A stretch of DNA of 64,000 bases, from NCBI GenBank assembly GCA_041397725.1, contig JAWKVZ010000002.1, forward strand, positions 310,001-374,000. Reading direction: 5' to 3'. Of the stretch, positions 45,120 to 54,289 are shown piece after piece. The number at the start of each line of letters is the position of its first letter. The stretch's first letter is position 1. Origin of the DNA: JAGRKR01 sp041397725. GTDB lineage: Bacteria; Pseudomonadota; Alphaproteobacteria; Rhizobiales; Hyphomicrobiaceae. The position numbers were made by a program, and so were the translations under genes. Under the pieces are notes generated by a model, which had not been told where the DNA came from, ran no database searches, and saw nothing but the letters and a program-made list of their open reading frames with translations.

Positions 45120-46580
45120 ATGCGCGAGCGAACGAGCGCCGATCGGAGCCGCGACGGCGGGGGCGTCGTGATCTGGCTCGTGGTCGCGGTCATGCTGGTC
45201 GGTCTGGCGCTGGCAATGACGCTCGCTTCGCCGCAGTTCGCCTATGTCCGCAATCTCGAGGACATGCCGATCCTGCCGATGGTCGCGGGGCTCGTCGTGG
45301 CCGGCCTCGTTTACCAGTGCGTACCCTGGCTCGTGCGGGCGACGCTCGGCGCGCCGCTGCGGCGCAAGCGGCTGGCGCTGATCGTCATGGTCTTCGCGGG
45401 GCTGGCCATGCGGCTCGTCCTCGTCACCAGCGAGCCGGTCCTCGAGGATGACTATCATCGCTACCTCTGGGACGGCGCCGTCACCGCCTCCGGCATGAAC
45501 CCCTATGCTGTGCCGCCGCTCGCAGCCCGTCAGGCGGCGGCCGCGACCAAGCTCGGTCAACTCGCCAAGGAGGCCGGCCCCGTACTCGAACGCGTCAATC
45601 ATCCGACGCTGCGCACCGTCTATCCGCCCGTGGCGCAGGCCTTCTTCGCCGTCGCCTACTGGATGGCGCCGTTCCGGCTCGAGGCCTGGCGCGCCATCTG
45701 CCTGGCGGGTGACGTTGCGACGCTCGCCCTCATCCTGGCGCTCCTGCGCGAGGCTCGGCGCTCGGCGCTGTGGGCGACGCTCTACTGGTGGAACCCGGTG
45801 GTCGTGAAGGAGGTCGTCAACTCCGCGCACATGGAAGCGATCGTCGTTCCGCTCGTGCTCGCCGCCCTGCTGCTCGCCGCCCGCCGCCGGCCCCTCGCGG
45901 CCACCGGACTGCTCGGGCTCGCCATGGGGGCCAAGCTCTGGCCGATCATGCTGGCTCCGCTCGTGCTGCGTCCGCTGCTGGCGCAGCCAGCCCGCCTTGT
46001 CGCCGCCCTGACGCTGACCGCGGTGTTGACGGCGGTTTGGGCGGCGCCAGTGCTGCTCGCCGGAATCGACACCTCCTCTGGATTCGTCGCCTATGCGCAG
46101 AAGTGGCAGACGGCGAGCGCGCTGTTTCCGATCCTGCAACGCCTGCTCGATGGTCTGCTCGGCTTGCTCGGCGTCACCTCATTGCCGTCCGGCCTGATTG
46201 CGCGCGGGCTGCTGGCGGCGGTCGTCGCCAGCGTGGCCGCAGCTCTCGCACGCCGGCCCGTCGAGGACGCCGGCGATCTCATGCGGCGGGCCGGGCTGGT
46301 CGTCGCCACACTTCTTCTGCTCAGTCCGGCGCAATTTCCCTGGTACACCTTGTGGCTCGCGCCGTTCCTGGCATTCCTGCCGCTTTCGGGCTTCGTGCTG
46401 CTGACCATGACGATCCAGCTCTACTACCTGGCCTTCCATTTCCTCGCCATCGACGCCTACGAGCATTTCCGCACGTGGGTCGTGTGGGGCATCTGGGGCC
46501 CGGTCTGGCTTCTGCTGGCCATCGAGGCGCGACGCGTGTGGCGGGCTCCGCTGGCGCCCGCCGGTGGGGGCGCGGGCTGA
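45120..46580 (+). CDS. GT-C type membrane glycosyltransferase (DUF2029/GT87-like)
   Basis: The 486-residue polytopic protein has about 11-12 membrane segments. An acidic catalytic-type loop follows the second or third segment (EPVLEDDYHRYLWDGAVTASGMNPY near 103), as in polyprenyl-phosphate-sugar-dependent GT-C enzymes. It should transfer a sugar from a lipid carrier on the periplasmic face. Its stop overlaps the start of a GT2 gene by one base. The pair probably supplies and uses the lipid-linked sugar. Confidence 0.82.
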   Translation: MRERTSADRSRDGGGVVIWLVVAVMLVGLALAMTLASPQFAYVRNLEDMPILPMVAGLVVAGLVYQCVPWLVRATLGAPLRRKRLALIVMVFAGLAMRLVLVTSEPVLEDDYHRYLWDGAVTASGMNPYAVPPLAARQAAAATKLGQLAKEAGPVLERVNHPTLRTVYPPVAQAFFAVAYWMAPFRLEAWRAICLAGDVATLALILALLREARRSALWATLYWWNPVVVKEVVNSAHMEAIVVPLVLAALLLAARRRPLAATGLLGLAMGAKLWPIMLAPLVLRPLLAQPARLVAALTLTAVLTAVWAAPVLLAGIDTSSGFVAYAQKWQTASALFPILQRLLDGLLGLLGVTSLPSGLIARGLLAAVVASVAAALARRPVEDAGDLMRRAGLVVATLLLLSPAQFPWYTLWLAPFLAFLPLSGFVLLTMTIQLYYLAFHFLAIDAYEHFRTWVVWGIWGPVWLLLAIEARRVWRAPLAPAGGGAG

Positions 46581-47272
46581 TGCGAGAGGGGAGGCTGATC
46601 GGCGTCGTCATTCCCGCGCGTAACGAGGAGAAGGCCATTGGCCGCGTGCTCGCGGAGATTCCGGCGTGGGTCGACATCGTCGTCGTCGGTGACAATGGCT
46701 CGACGGATGCCACGGCCGCGGTCGCGGCGGCGCACGGCGCGGTGGTCGTGAGCGAGCCGGAGCCGGGCTACGGGGCGGCCTGCCTCGCGGCCATGCAGCG
46801 GCTCGGCGCTGTCGATATCGTCGTCTTCCTCGACGGCGACTATTCCGACCATCCGGCCGAGATGGTGCGCCTCGTCGATCCCATCATCGCCGGGGAGAAA
46901 GATTTCGTCGTCGGCTCGCGCGTGCTCGGCGAGGCGGAGCGGGGCGCGCTGACGCCACAGCAGCGCTTCGGCAACTGGCTGGCGACGTGGCTGATCCGGC
47001 TGATCTGGGGCGTCCGCTATACGGATCTCGGGCCTTTCCGGGCCATTCGCGCCACGTCGCTCACCGATCTGGCGATGCGCGACCGCAATTTCGGATGGAC
47101 GGTCGAGATGCAGATCAAGGCCGCGCGGGCCGGGCTCTCCATCGCCGAGGTGCCCGTGAACTATCGGCGGCGGATCGGCGTGTCCAAGGTCTCGGGCACC
47201 GTCAAGGGCACGATCCTCGCCGGCTACAAGATCCTCTACACCATCGCCCGCTTCGCGCTGGCGCGTGGCTGA
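46580..47272 (+). CDS. family 2 glycosyltransferase (dolichol-phosphate-mannose-synthase-like)
   Basis: The 230-residue GT-A enzyme has IGVVIPARNEEKAIGRVLAE at the start, the nucleotide-binding VVGDNGSTDATA near 36 and the metal-binding VVFLDGDYSDHP near 82. Later motifs typical of polyprenyl-phosphate glycosyltransferases are present (VGSRVLGEAERGALTPQQRFGN, FGWTVEMQIKA, RRIGVSKVSGTV). It is cytoplasmic or membrane-attached. The one-base overlap with the GT-C gene indicates coupled translation and a shared pathway. Confidence 0.9.
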   Translation: MREGRLIGVVIPARNEEKAIGRVLAEIPAWVDIVVVGDNGSTDATAAVAAAHGAVVVSEPEPGYGAACLAAMQRLGAVDIVVFLDGDYSDHPAEMVRLVDPIIAGEKDFVVGSRVLGEAERGALTPQQRFGNWLATWLIRLIWGVRYTDLGPFRAIRATSLTDLAMRDRNFGWTVEMQIKAARAGLSIAEVPVNYRRRIGVSKVSGTVKGTILAGYKILYTIARFALARG

Positions 47273-47295
47273 TCGGGGCTCGTGGCGGGCGCGGC

Positions 47296-48585
47296 TCAGC
47301 CCGCTTCGCGCTCGATGGCGGCACCACAGCGCGACAGCTTCTCCTCGAGCCGCTCGAAGCCGCGGTCGAGATGGTAGACGCGATTGATGACCGTCTCGCC
47401 GTCCGCCATGAGGCCGGCGATGACCAGCGAGACCGAGGCCCTGAGGTCGGTGGCCATGACCTGGGCGCCGCGCAGGCTCTTCACGCCCTTGACGGTCGCC
47501 GTATCGCCGCGGAGCTGGATGTCGGCGCCGAGGCGGACGAGCTCCTGCACGTGCATGAAGCGGTTCTCGAAGATCGTCTCGCGAATGACGCTCGTGCCGT
47601 TGGCGCGGGTCATGAGCGCCATGATCTGCGCCTGCAGGTCGGTGGGGAAGCCGGGGAAGGGCTGGGTCTCGACGTTGACGGCTTCGAGCACCTCGCTGTT
47701 GCGCGCGACGCGAATGCCGCCGTCCTCGCGGGTGATGGTGAGGCCCGTGCCTGCCAGCACGTTGATGGCGGCCTCGAAATGCTCGACCTTGGCGCCTTGC
47801 AGGAGCACGTCACCGCCGGTCGCGGCGACGGCCATGGCGAAGGTGCCGCTTTCGATGCGATCCGGCACGACGGTGTGCACGGCCCCCTCGAGGCGCGAGG
47901 CGCCCTGGATCCGCAGCGTAGAGGTGCCGATGCCGTCGATCTGCGCGCCCATCTTGACCAGGCATTCCGCCACGTCGCCGACCTCGGGCTCGCGCGCCGC
48001 GTTCTCGATCACCGTCTCGCCCTTGGCGAGGGCGGCGGCCATCAGCACGTTGTGCGTGGCGCCGACCGAGACCTTGGGGAAGATGATGCGCGCGCCGGTC
48101 AGCCCGTTGGGCGCCCGGGCGACGACATAGCCGCCGTCGATGTCGATCTCGGCGCCAAGCTTCTTGAGGCCGAAGAGATGCAGGTCGACGGGACGGGTGC
48201 CGATGGCGCAGCCGCCCGGCATGGAGACGCGGGCTTTGCGCATGCGGGCGATCAGCGGCCCGAGCACCCAGAAGCTCGCCCGCATGCGCGAGACCATCTC
48301 GTAGGGCGCCGTCGTGTCGACGATGTCGCGGGCCGTAAAGTGGAAGGTCTCGCCGAGATGCAGGGCCGGTCCGGCACGCTTGCCGTCGACGGAGTGATCG
48401 ACGCCGTGGTTGCGCAGGATGCGCGCCAGCAGATTGACGTCCGCGAGGTTCGGAACGTTCTTCAGCGTCAGGCGATCGTCCGTGAGCAGGCTGGCGATCA
48501 TCAGCGGCAGTGCGGCGTTCTTCGCCCCGGAGATCGGGATCGTGCCGGAGAGGCGCTGGCCACCGGTGATGCGAATCCTGTCCAT
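47296..48585 (-). CDS. murA: UDP-N-acetylglucosamine 1-carboxyvinyltransferase
   Basis: The 429-residue enzyme catalyses the first committed step of peptidoglycan synthesis, transferring enolpyruvate to UDP-GlcNAc. The active-site Cys126 lies in SMPGGCAIGTRPVDLH, so fosfomycin sensitivity is expected. Lys22-Asn23 is in ISGAKNAALP, and DRIESGTFAMA and DLRASVSLVIAGLMADG are conserved. ATG 48585 has AAGGAG 7 bases before it, ruling out the longer in-frame start. It converges on the GT2 gene. Confidence 0.97.
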   Translation of the reverse strand: MDRIRITGGQRLSGTIPISGAKNAALPLMIASLLTDDRLTLKNVPNLADVNLLARILRNHGVDHSVDGKRAGPALHLGETFHFTARDIVDTTAPYEMVSRMRASFWVLGPLIARMRKARVSMPGGCAIGTRPVDLHLFGLKKLGAEIDIDGGYVVARAPNGLTGARIIFPKVSVGATHNVLMAAALAKGETVIENAAREPEVGDVAECLVKMGAQIDGIGTSTLRIQGASRLEGAVHTVVPDRIESGTFAMAVAATGGDVLLQGAKVEHFEAAINVLAGTGLTITREDGGIRVARNSEVLEAVNVETQPFPGFPTDLQAQIMALMTRANGTSVIRETIFENRFMHVQELVRLGADIQLRGDTATVKGVKSLRGAQVMATDLRASVSLVIAGLMADGETVINRVYHLDRGFERLEEKLSRCGAAIEREAG

Positions 48586-48781
48586 GTCGTCTCCTTGCTG
48601 GAAAGGGCGCTGCCAGACTGCCCGGCCCTGGTCGCTGCGGTCGCGAAGCACATGGAGCGATGTCGGGGACTGCGGAGGAACGGAACCACCGCCCCGCAGG
48701 CTCGTGTGCCGGAGGCCGAGGGCAATCGCGTGCCCGCGGGCATCTGGAAATCAGTCTCGTGGCCCCGTTTATCGGCCGGTT

Positions 48782-49039
48782 TTAGGCTTGGCAAGCTGGA
48801 CGAGAGTCGCGGCTGTGCGCAGCCGCGCGGTGCGGTGCGCCCGTCTCAGCGTGATGTGGGCGGGTCGGAGGCGTCCGGCGTCGCGTCATGGGCGGAGCTT
48901 TCCGCGTCCTGGTCGTGCGCCGGCAGCCCAGGGCGGCCCGGGCTCGCGCCTTGCGCTTCTTGAGGTTGGCTCTGAGCTCGGCCGCCAGACGCTCCTGGCG
49001 TTGTCGAGACTTGTCGTCGTGGGGCGGTCCGGCACTCAT
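48782..49039 (-). CDS. small basic conserved protein upstream of murA
   Basis: The 85-codon frame begins MSAGPPHDDKSRQRQERLAAELRANLKKRKARARA, a helical, charged N-terminus like that of small proteins encoded next to murA in Rhizobiales. After about residue 36 this frame becomes Arg/Pro-rich and unnatural. The neighbouring frame gives an acidic tail (GLPAHDQDAESSAHDATPDA) ending at 48846. A one-base shift in the CCC/GGG-rich stretch near 48930-48945 may therefore have altered the 3' half. Function unknown. Confidence 0.45.
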   Translation of the reverse strand: MSAGPPHDDKSRQRQERLAAELRANLKKRKARARAALGCRRTTRTRKAPPMTRRRTPPTRPHHAETGAPHRAAAHSRDSRPACQA

Positions 49040-49196
49040 GGTCGCGGCTCCGGCGGGAGTTCGGGGTAAACTGGGCCATATGGTGATCTGATGCTTGCGA
49101 TTGGCAAGGGCCTATGGCAGTTTCCCGGCTCTGCACGGGTTGGTCGGCCCCGATCGGGCACGGCCACCGTGTGCGTTGGAAGACGCCGTTTCCGTT

Positions 49197-49271
<75 letters not shown>

Positions 49272-49503
49272 TTTTTTCGCTCACGCCGCGCAGCGGCTCC
49301 GCTAGGGCGGCGCTCGCGCCGGGTCGCTTTGCTCCCTGGTCGCTTGCGGTGATGGAAGCGTCTAAGCAATCTCGCTGCTGCTGCAGTTTTTTTCGCTCCC
49401 AGGCCGTGGGTCTTCCGCTAGGGCGGCGCTCACGCCGGGTTGTTTTGCTCCCTGGTCGCCTGCGGCGATGAAGGAGTGCGAACACTCTGGCGCGTCCAGC
49501 ACC
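49272..49503. repeat. tandem 116-base repeat behind tRNA-Thr
   Basis: Two units with a 116-base period follow the tRNA. Each begins with a T-run plus CGCTC (49272 and 49388) and contains a nearly identical 56-base core (49299-49354 and 49415-49470, starting CCGCTAGGGCGGCGCTC). After the second unit, CAGCACCATTT (at about 49497) repeats the 3' end of the tRNA (GCAGCACCATTT). The array may have arisen by duplication that included the tRNA end. No gene is seen within it. Confidence 0.65.
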
Positions 49504-49557
49504 ATTTCCGATCATGCGCTCAGGACTTGCCGCCGGCACAGTGTGCCATGCAACGGG

Positions 49558-49920
49558 TCAGGCGATCGCTCCCGTCACGGCGCTGCGGATCTCCTCCAGG
49601 CTGAACGGCTTGGCGAGGAAGCCCGCGATATTGGCCGGCCCGGTGTCGAGGTTGTCCCGTTCGCCCGCATGTCCGGATATGAGCAGCACCGGCAACCCGG
49701 CGGCATGCTTGGCCGCGGACTTTGCGAGGGCCAGTCCATCCATGCCGGGCATGTCGATGTCGGTGACCAGAAGGTCGAAGCCATCCGGCGATCTGGCGAT
49801 GAGCTCGAGGGCCGAGGCACCGTCTGCCACCACTGTGACCGTGTGCTTGTCGAGTTCCAGGGCCCGGCGCACGAGGTCTCGAGCGCCCGCTTCGTCGTCC
49901 GCGAGCAGTATCCTGGCCAT
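49558..49920 (-). CDS. receiver-only response regulator (CheY-like)
   Basis: The 120-residue protein is a single receiver domain: acidic pocket Asp8-Asp9 (LLADDE), phosphoacceptor Asp54 (LLVTDIDMPGMDG), Thr/Ser position in LLISGHAG and Lys104 (FLAKPFS). There is no output domain, so it acts through protein contacts. ATG 49920 has GGAGGGAGG upstream. No kinase gene is adjacent. It lies downstream of hpt on the same strand with 156 bases between them. Confidence 0.9.
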   Translation of the reverse strand: MARILLADDEAGARDLVRRALELDKHTVTVVADGASALELIARSPDGFDLLVTDIDMPGMDGLALAKSAAKHAAGLPVLLISGHAGERDNLDTGPANIAGFLAKPFSLEEIRSAVTGAIA

Positions 49921-50076
49921 GCGGCACCTCCCTCCAGGGATAGACTCACCCGTTCCGACCGATAGGCCAGGTGGCCACCCGCATACCGTCTCGACGCGGC
50001 AGAATGTGGGTCGCAGCCCCGACCGCTCGCATCCTAGCGCCACTCCTGTGACCCGTTTGCGGCAAAGCGTGTCCGC

Positions 50077-50619
50077 TCACGTCAGGCTGGGGATATGTCC
50101 GACGAACGGCAGCTCGCGAAAGCGGTGCGCCAGGTCCATGCCGTAGCCGACCACGAACACTTTCGGGCAGGGAAAGGCGCTGAAGTCGGCGCGGATGGTG
50201 GCGGCGCGGCGCACGGGCTTGTCCAGCAGCACGCAGGTCAGGATCTGCCGGGCGCCGCGGGCCGCCACGAGATCCTTCGCGTAGGCGAGCGTACGTCCGG
50301 ATTCGAGGATGTCGTCGATGATGAGGACGTCGCGCCCGCGCACGTCGCTCTCGATGTCCCGCAGGATCTCGACGCTGCCGAGGGACGAGGTGCCGCTGCG
50401 ATAGCTCGACAGCGAGATGAAATCGACCTCCGGAGCCAGGCCGGCCTTGTGGAGGGCGCGCAGCAGATCGGCGGCGAAGACGAAGCTGCCCTTGAGCACC
50501 GCGATGACCAGCAGGCCGTCCGCGAACCGCCCGGAAATCTCGGTGGCGAGCTCGTCGATGCGGGTTGCTATCGTCTCGGCCGAGAATAGAACCTCGACAT
50601 GTGGGCCTGTCTTGTCCAT
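50077..50619 (-). CDS. hpt: hypoxanthine phosphoribosyltransferase
   Basis: The 180-residue purine-salvage enzyme converts hypoxanthine (and often guanine) plus PRPP to IMP or GMP. The PRPP-binding motif VLIIDDILESGRTL lies near 95. The early VIAVLKGSFVFAADLLR and the base-stacking region KVFVVGYGMDLAHRFRELPFVG are canonical. It lies between a response-regulator gene and a zinc-ribbon gene on the same strand. Confidence 0.95.
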   Translation of the reverse strand: MDKTGPHVEVLFSAETIATRIDELATEISGRFADGLLVIAVLKGSFVFAADLLRALHKAGLAPEVDFISLSSYRSGTSSLGSVEILRDIESDVRGRDVLIIDDILESGRTLAYAKDLVAARGARQILTCVLLDKPVRRAATIRADFSAFPCPKVFVVGYGMDLAHRFRELPFVGHIPSLT

Positions 50620-50676
50620 CCGCGATCACCTCCCGAGGGGCCGACGTGCCGACGAACGCCTTGTTCGCGCCGCAGC

Positions 50677-51524
50677 TTATTGCTGCTCGGAGAAGCGCGC
50701 CACGACCTTGTAGCCCTCGCCGTTGGGCGCGGGCATGCGGGCGTGGAAGAGCGTGGCGTTGCCGGGGCCTATGGTGCGCGTGTCGATCCTGGCACGGATG
50801 CTGGAGGCCGTCCTGCCGTTGGTGTCGTGCAGGCGGACGACGATGTCGGGCACGGTTATGGACTGCGACAAGGGGTTGACGACGCGCCCCCTGATTTCGA
50901 GCACGGCATTGCCCGGACCGCTGGCGACCGTCCAGACCTTGACGATGGTCAGGCCGCGGTCGCTGACCGGAACGCCCAGCATCTGGTAGAGACCGCGCGT
51001 GGCCGGCAGCCATCCGATGACCTTCACGGGCGGCAGGGCGAAGATCTGCACGAGCGCTCCACTCGCGGCGGAGGCGACGATCAGGCCCGCGAGGATCATC
51101 CTGCGCAAGTCGTGGGCGCCCGGCGGCGCTTGGCGGGGGCGGTGCCGCGTGGCCGGGAGCTCGACGCCCGGCGGACGGCGGCGCGGAGCTGGCGCCAGGG
51201 CGCGCGCGCCGCTCGGGATTGCCGCCTGCGGTCCCGGTGCCACGAAGCCGGGCGTAGCCGGCATCCGCCGCGGCGAGGATGCCCAGATTGCCCCACGGAC
51301 CGTCGCGCGGAAGCCTCAGCTTCGCCACCATCGTTGCCCAAAGTCGCGGCAGGTGTGGTGTGGTGACGTGGCGCGCCGGTGGTTGGCGTATCGAGGTGGT
51401 CCAAAGCGAGGGGCGAAACGCGCCAGACCGTCCCGCAGGTGGCGCATCTCACGCGTCGACCGGCGACGGGCACGGTGGCGTCGAGCCGGTAGTGAGCGGA
51501 GCACTGAGGGCACGAGATTTTCAT
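50677..51524 (-). pseudogene. MJ0042 zinc-ribbon / DUF3426 membrane protein, frameshifted
   Basis: The start at 51524 encodes an MJ0042-type zinc ribbon (MKISCPQCSAHYRLD...VRCATCGTVW) and a linker. The frame that then continues to 51096 is unnatural. A second frame, open from about 51315 to 50677, gives the rest of the usual protein: a linker, one membrane segment (MILAGLIVASAASGALVQIFA) and a DUF3426 beta domain ending VVARFSEQQ. Joining them requires a one-base shift between about 51264 and 51315, which includes a CCCC run at 51291-51294. The two parts together match the rhizobial family in order and length. Function unknown. Confidence 0.7.
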
Positions 51525-51711
51525 CGTCGAAGGAACGCCTGGCAATTGACGAGATGGTCTCGTTAGCGGCCGAAGATGGACCAACTAAGGCCATGCCGGC
51601 GGCCGCCTACGCAAACGTTTTCGGATGGCGATGCCGCGGACATTGATCCCAGCCTCGCCATTGCGCATAAGAGGCAGCACGTCGCCATGAGCACGATTCG
51701 GGAGCGGCCCG

Positions 51712-52368
51712 GTGATTAGGTTGCAGAATGTCGCCATCAAGTACGGCCGGGGGTCGGATGTCCTGCGCGACGTCTCGTTTCATCTGGCGCCGGGCTCGTT
51801 CCACTTCCTGACCGGGCCATCGGGGGCCGGCAAGACGTCGCTTCTCAGGCTATTGTTCCTGTCGGTGCATCCCACTCGCGGCTCCTTTCAGCTGTTCGGG
51901 CAGGAGGTGGCCAAGGTCTCCGCGGCCCATCGCGCGCAATTGCGGCGGCGCATCGGCATCGTTTTCCAGGACTTCCGGCTGCTCGACCACATGACGACAT
52001 GGGAGAACGTGGCCCTGCCGCTGCGCGTCGTCGGCAAGCGCATCGACGACTATCGCGAGGACGTGACGGATCTGCTGCAGTGGGTCGGGCTCGGCGATCG
52101 CATGCACGCCTACCCCTCGATCCTGTCGGGTGGCGAGAAGCAGCGCGCCGCCATCGCCCGCGCGGTGATCGCCAAGCCCGAGCTGCTGCTGGCCGACGAG
52201 CCGACGGGCAACGTCGATCCGCAGATGGCGCGCCGGCTGCTGCGGCTCTTCATCGAGCTCAACCGCCTCGGCACGTCCGTGGTGATCGCCACCCACGACC
52301 ATCAATTGATGCGCCAGTTCAAGGCGCCCAAACTGGAGTTGCACGAGGGCCATGTCCGGATCATTTGA
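51712..52368 (+). CDS. ftsE: cell-division ABC transporter ATPase FtsE
   Basis: The 218-residue ABC ATPase has Walker A GPSGAGKTS, Q-loop VFQDFRLLDHMTTWENVALPL, signature LSGGEKQRAAIARA and Walker B LLLADEPTGNVDP, and the FtsE-type short C-terminus. With FtsX it controls septal peptidoglycan hydrolases. The GTG start has GGGAG 8 bases before it. Its 3' end overlaps ftsX by 17 bases. Confidence 0.95.
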   Translation: MIRLQNVAIKYGRGSDVLRDVSFHLAPGSFHFLTGPSGAGKTSLLRLLFLSVHPTRGSFQLFGQEVAKVSAAHRAQLRRRIGIVFQDFRLLDHMTTWENVALPLRVVGKRIDDYREDVTDLLQWVGLGDRMHAYPSILSGGEKQRAAIARAVIAKPELLLADEPTGNVDPQMARRLLRLFIELNRLGTSVVIATHDHQLMRQFKAPKLELHEGHVRII

Positions 52369-53440
52369 CCCTCCGACAGGTCCGCCCTCGCCGTCACTGC
52401 CGCCGCAGATTCGCGAGCCGGCGTCGTATCGCGGCGGACCTCCGTCCCAGCCGTCGGGCTCCGGCGGCGCACCACGGCATGCCGGAGCCGGCGAGCTCAA
52501 GGCGCCACGGCAAAGCCGTGAGCCGACCGTGCGCGAGAGCGGCACCGGCACCATCGTGCCGGCGGGCTCGGTGACCGGCCGCTCGCTGACCCTCGTCGTG
52601 ACCATCATGTGCTTCCTCGCCTGCCTGACCGCAGGCGCCGTCTACATGATCAACCAGTCCGCCGCCGCCTGGCTCCGCGATATCTCGAGCGAGGTGACCG
52701 TTCAGGTCGAACCGCGCGAGACTGTCGACACCGAGAAGCGGATGACGGAGGTGGCGTTCTTTCTCGCCCGGCAGGCGGGCGTCAAGGGCGTGCGACCGCT
52801 GTCGGCGAAGGAATCCGGAGCGTTGCTCGAGCCATGGCTCGGCCAGCTCGACGCCTTGCGCGCCCTGCCGGTGCCGCGGCTGATCGCCCTCGAGCTCGAC
52901 CGCTACAACCCACCCGACCTCGACAAGCTGCGCAAGGCGCTGACGAGCCAGTTCAAGGATCAGGTGACGCTCGACGATCACCGGCATTGGCAGCGGCAAA
53001 TCCGCACGGTGACGCGCACCCTGGCCCTCGGCGGGCTTGCCATCCTCGTCCTCGTCGGCGCCGCCACCACTGCGATCATCGTCTCGGCGACCAAGAGCGC
53101 CATGGCCTCCAATCGCGATATCGTCGAAGTGCTGCATTTCGTGGGTGCCTCCGACCGGTTCATCGCCCGCGAGTTCGAGCGTCACTTCCTGCGCCTCGGT
53201 GTTCGGGCCGGCCTGACGGGCGCCGGCTTCGCCATGCTCGTGTTCATTGGTCTGCCCACGACCATGCAACTTCTGGGTGGGGGCGTGGTCACAGCCGCCG
53301 AGTTGCAACGTCTGGTCGGCAGCGGCTCGCTGGATGCGCTGGGCTACGTGCTGCTGGGCATCGTCGTCGTGGTGATCGCCGCGCTCTGCATGTTGACGTC
53401 ACGCTATGGCGTGTATCGCATTCTCAACAGCCAGCACTGA
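52352..53440 (+). CDS. ftsX: cell-division permease-like protein FtsX
   Basis: The 362-residue protein has a Pro/Ser-rich cytoplasmic start of about 75 residues. The first membrane segment is TLVVTIMCFLACLTAGAVYMI (about 78-98). A periplasmic domain with SSEVTVQVEPRETVDTEKRM follows, and then three more segments (about 225-250, 285-305 and 325-350). This is the FtsX topology. It overlaps ftsE by 17 bases and works with it. Confidence 0.93.
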   Translation: MSGSFDPPTGPPSPSLPPQIREPASYRGGPPSQPSGSGGAPRHAGAGELKAPRQSREPTVRESGTGTIVPAGSVTGRSLTLVVTIMCFLACLTAGAVYMINQSAAAWLRDISSEVTVQVEPRETVDTEKRMTEVAFFLARQAGVKGVRPLSAKESGALLEPWLGQLDALRALPVPRLIALELDRYNPPDLDKLRKALTSQFKDQVTLDDHRHWQRQIRTVTRTLALGGLAILVLVGAATTAIIVSATKSAMASNRDIVEVLHFVGASDRFIAREFERHFLRLGVRAGLTGAGFAMLVFIGLPTTMQLLGGGVVTAAELQRLVGSGSLDALGYVLLGIVVVVIAALCMLTSRYGVYRILNSQH

Positions 53441-53624
53441 GCGGCCGCCGCCGCAGCGATGAGCCGATGCAAGTCGCGGCGAGAGCGGCTATTGTCTGGA
53501 CACGCGCACCTCGAGTTGCGGCCTGCCGATGAACTGCGCGGACGTGGCGCGTCGTGCCGGCATCTCGCCGACGCGGTACAGCTCAGGTGCAGGGTGTGCG
53601 TTTGGGGAGCGTCTCAAGCAGGCG

Positions 53625-54272
53625 ATGCGCAGAGGATTGACGGTTCTGGTAATCCTGATGGGCCTCGGGCTCGCAGTGTTCTGCGCAGGCCTCCTCGCCT
53701 TCGCCTATACCGTCAATCGCCAGGTGCCGAGCGCAGGCGGCAAGGCCGACGGCATCGTCGTGCTGACGGGCGGCGAGTACCGCATCGCCGAGGCGATGAA
53801 GCTGCTGGCCGAAGGGCGCGCTAGGCGGCTACTCATTTCCGGTGTCAATCGCAAGACGACGCGTGAGGGCCTGCGGCGGCTGACCGGACGCGGGGAAGGC
53901 CTTTTCGAGTGCTGCGTGGATATCGGCTATGCGGCTCACGATACGATCGGCAATGCCGAGGAGTCGCGGGTCTGGGCCGAGCGCTGGGGGTTCAAGCGCC
54001 TGATCGTCGTCACGGCGAGCTACCACATGCCGCGCAGTCTGGCGGAGCTTGGCCGGGCCATGCCCGGCGCGCACCTGCAACCGCATCCGGTGGTCCCGCG
54101 TAATTTCCGCATCGACTCCTGGTGGAGCCATCCCGGCACCGCCAGGCTGCTCGTGTCCGAGTATGTGAAATTCATCCCGGCGGCCTTGCGGCTCGCCATG
54201 TCGCGCATCTCGCATGCCGCCGGCATGGCGAAATCGCCGCGGGTGGCGACGCGCCGCGATCTGCCGAGCTGA
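53625..54272 (+). CDS. YdcF-like DUF218 family membrane protein
   Basis: The 215-residue protein has one N-terminal membrane segment (about 4-27) and a DUF218 domain: GIVVLTGGEYRIAEAMKLLAEGRARRLLISG near 42, IGNAEESRVWAERWGFKRLIVVTASYHMPRS near 105. DUF218 proteins (YdcF, SanA) are linked to envelope functions. ATG 53625 places the membrane segment normally; a longer frame exists. It lies between ftsX and plsC in an order common in rhizobia. Confidence 0.87.
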   Translation: MRRGLTVLVILMGLGLAVFCAGLLAFAYTVNRQVPSAGGKADGIVVLTGGEYRIAEAMKLLAEGRARRLLISGVNRKTTREGLRRLTGRGEGLFECCVDIGYAAHDTIGNAEESRVWAERWGFKRLIVVTASYHMPRSLAELGRAMPGAHLQPHPVVPRNFRIDSWWSHPGTARLLVSEYVKFIPAALRLAMSRISHAAGMAKSPRVATRRDLPS

Positions 54273-54289
54273 CCGGAGCCCAACCCTGC

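Noticed and set aside
49272..49503. CRISPR-like array behind tRNA-Thr
   Set aside because: There are only two units, with a 116-base period and a 56-base core, no short regular spacers and no cas genes.
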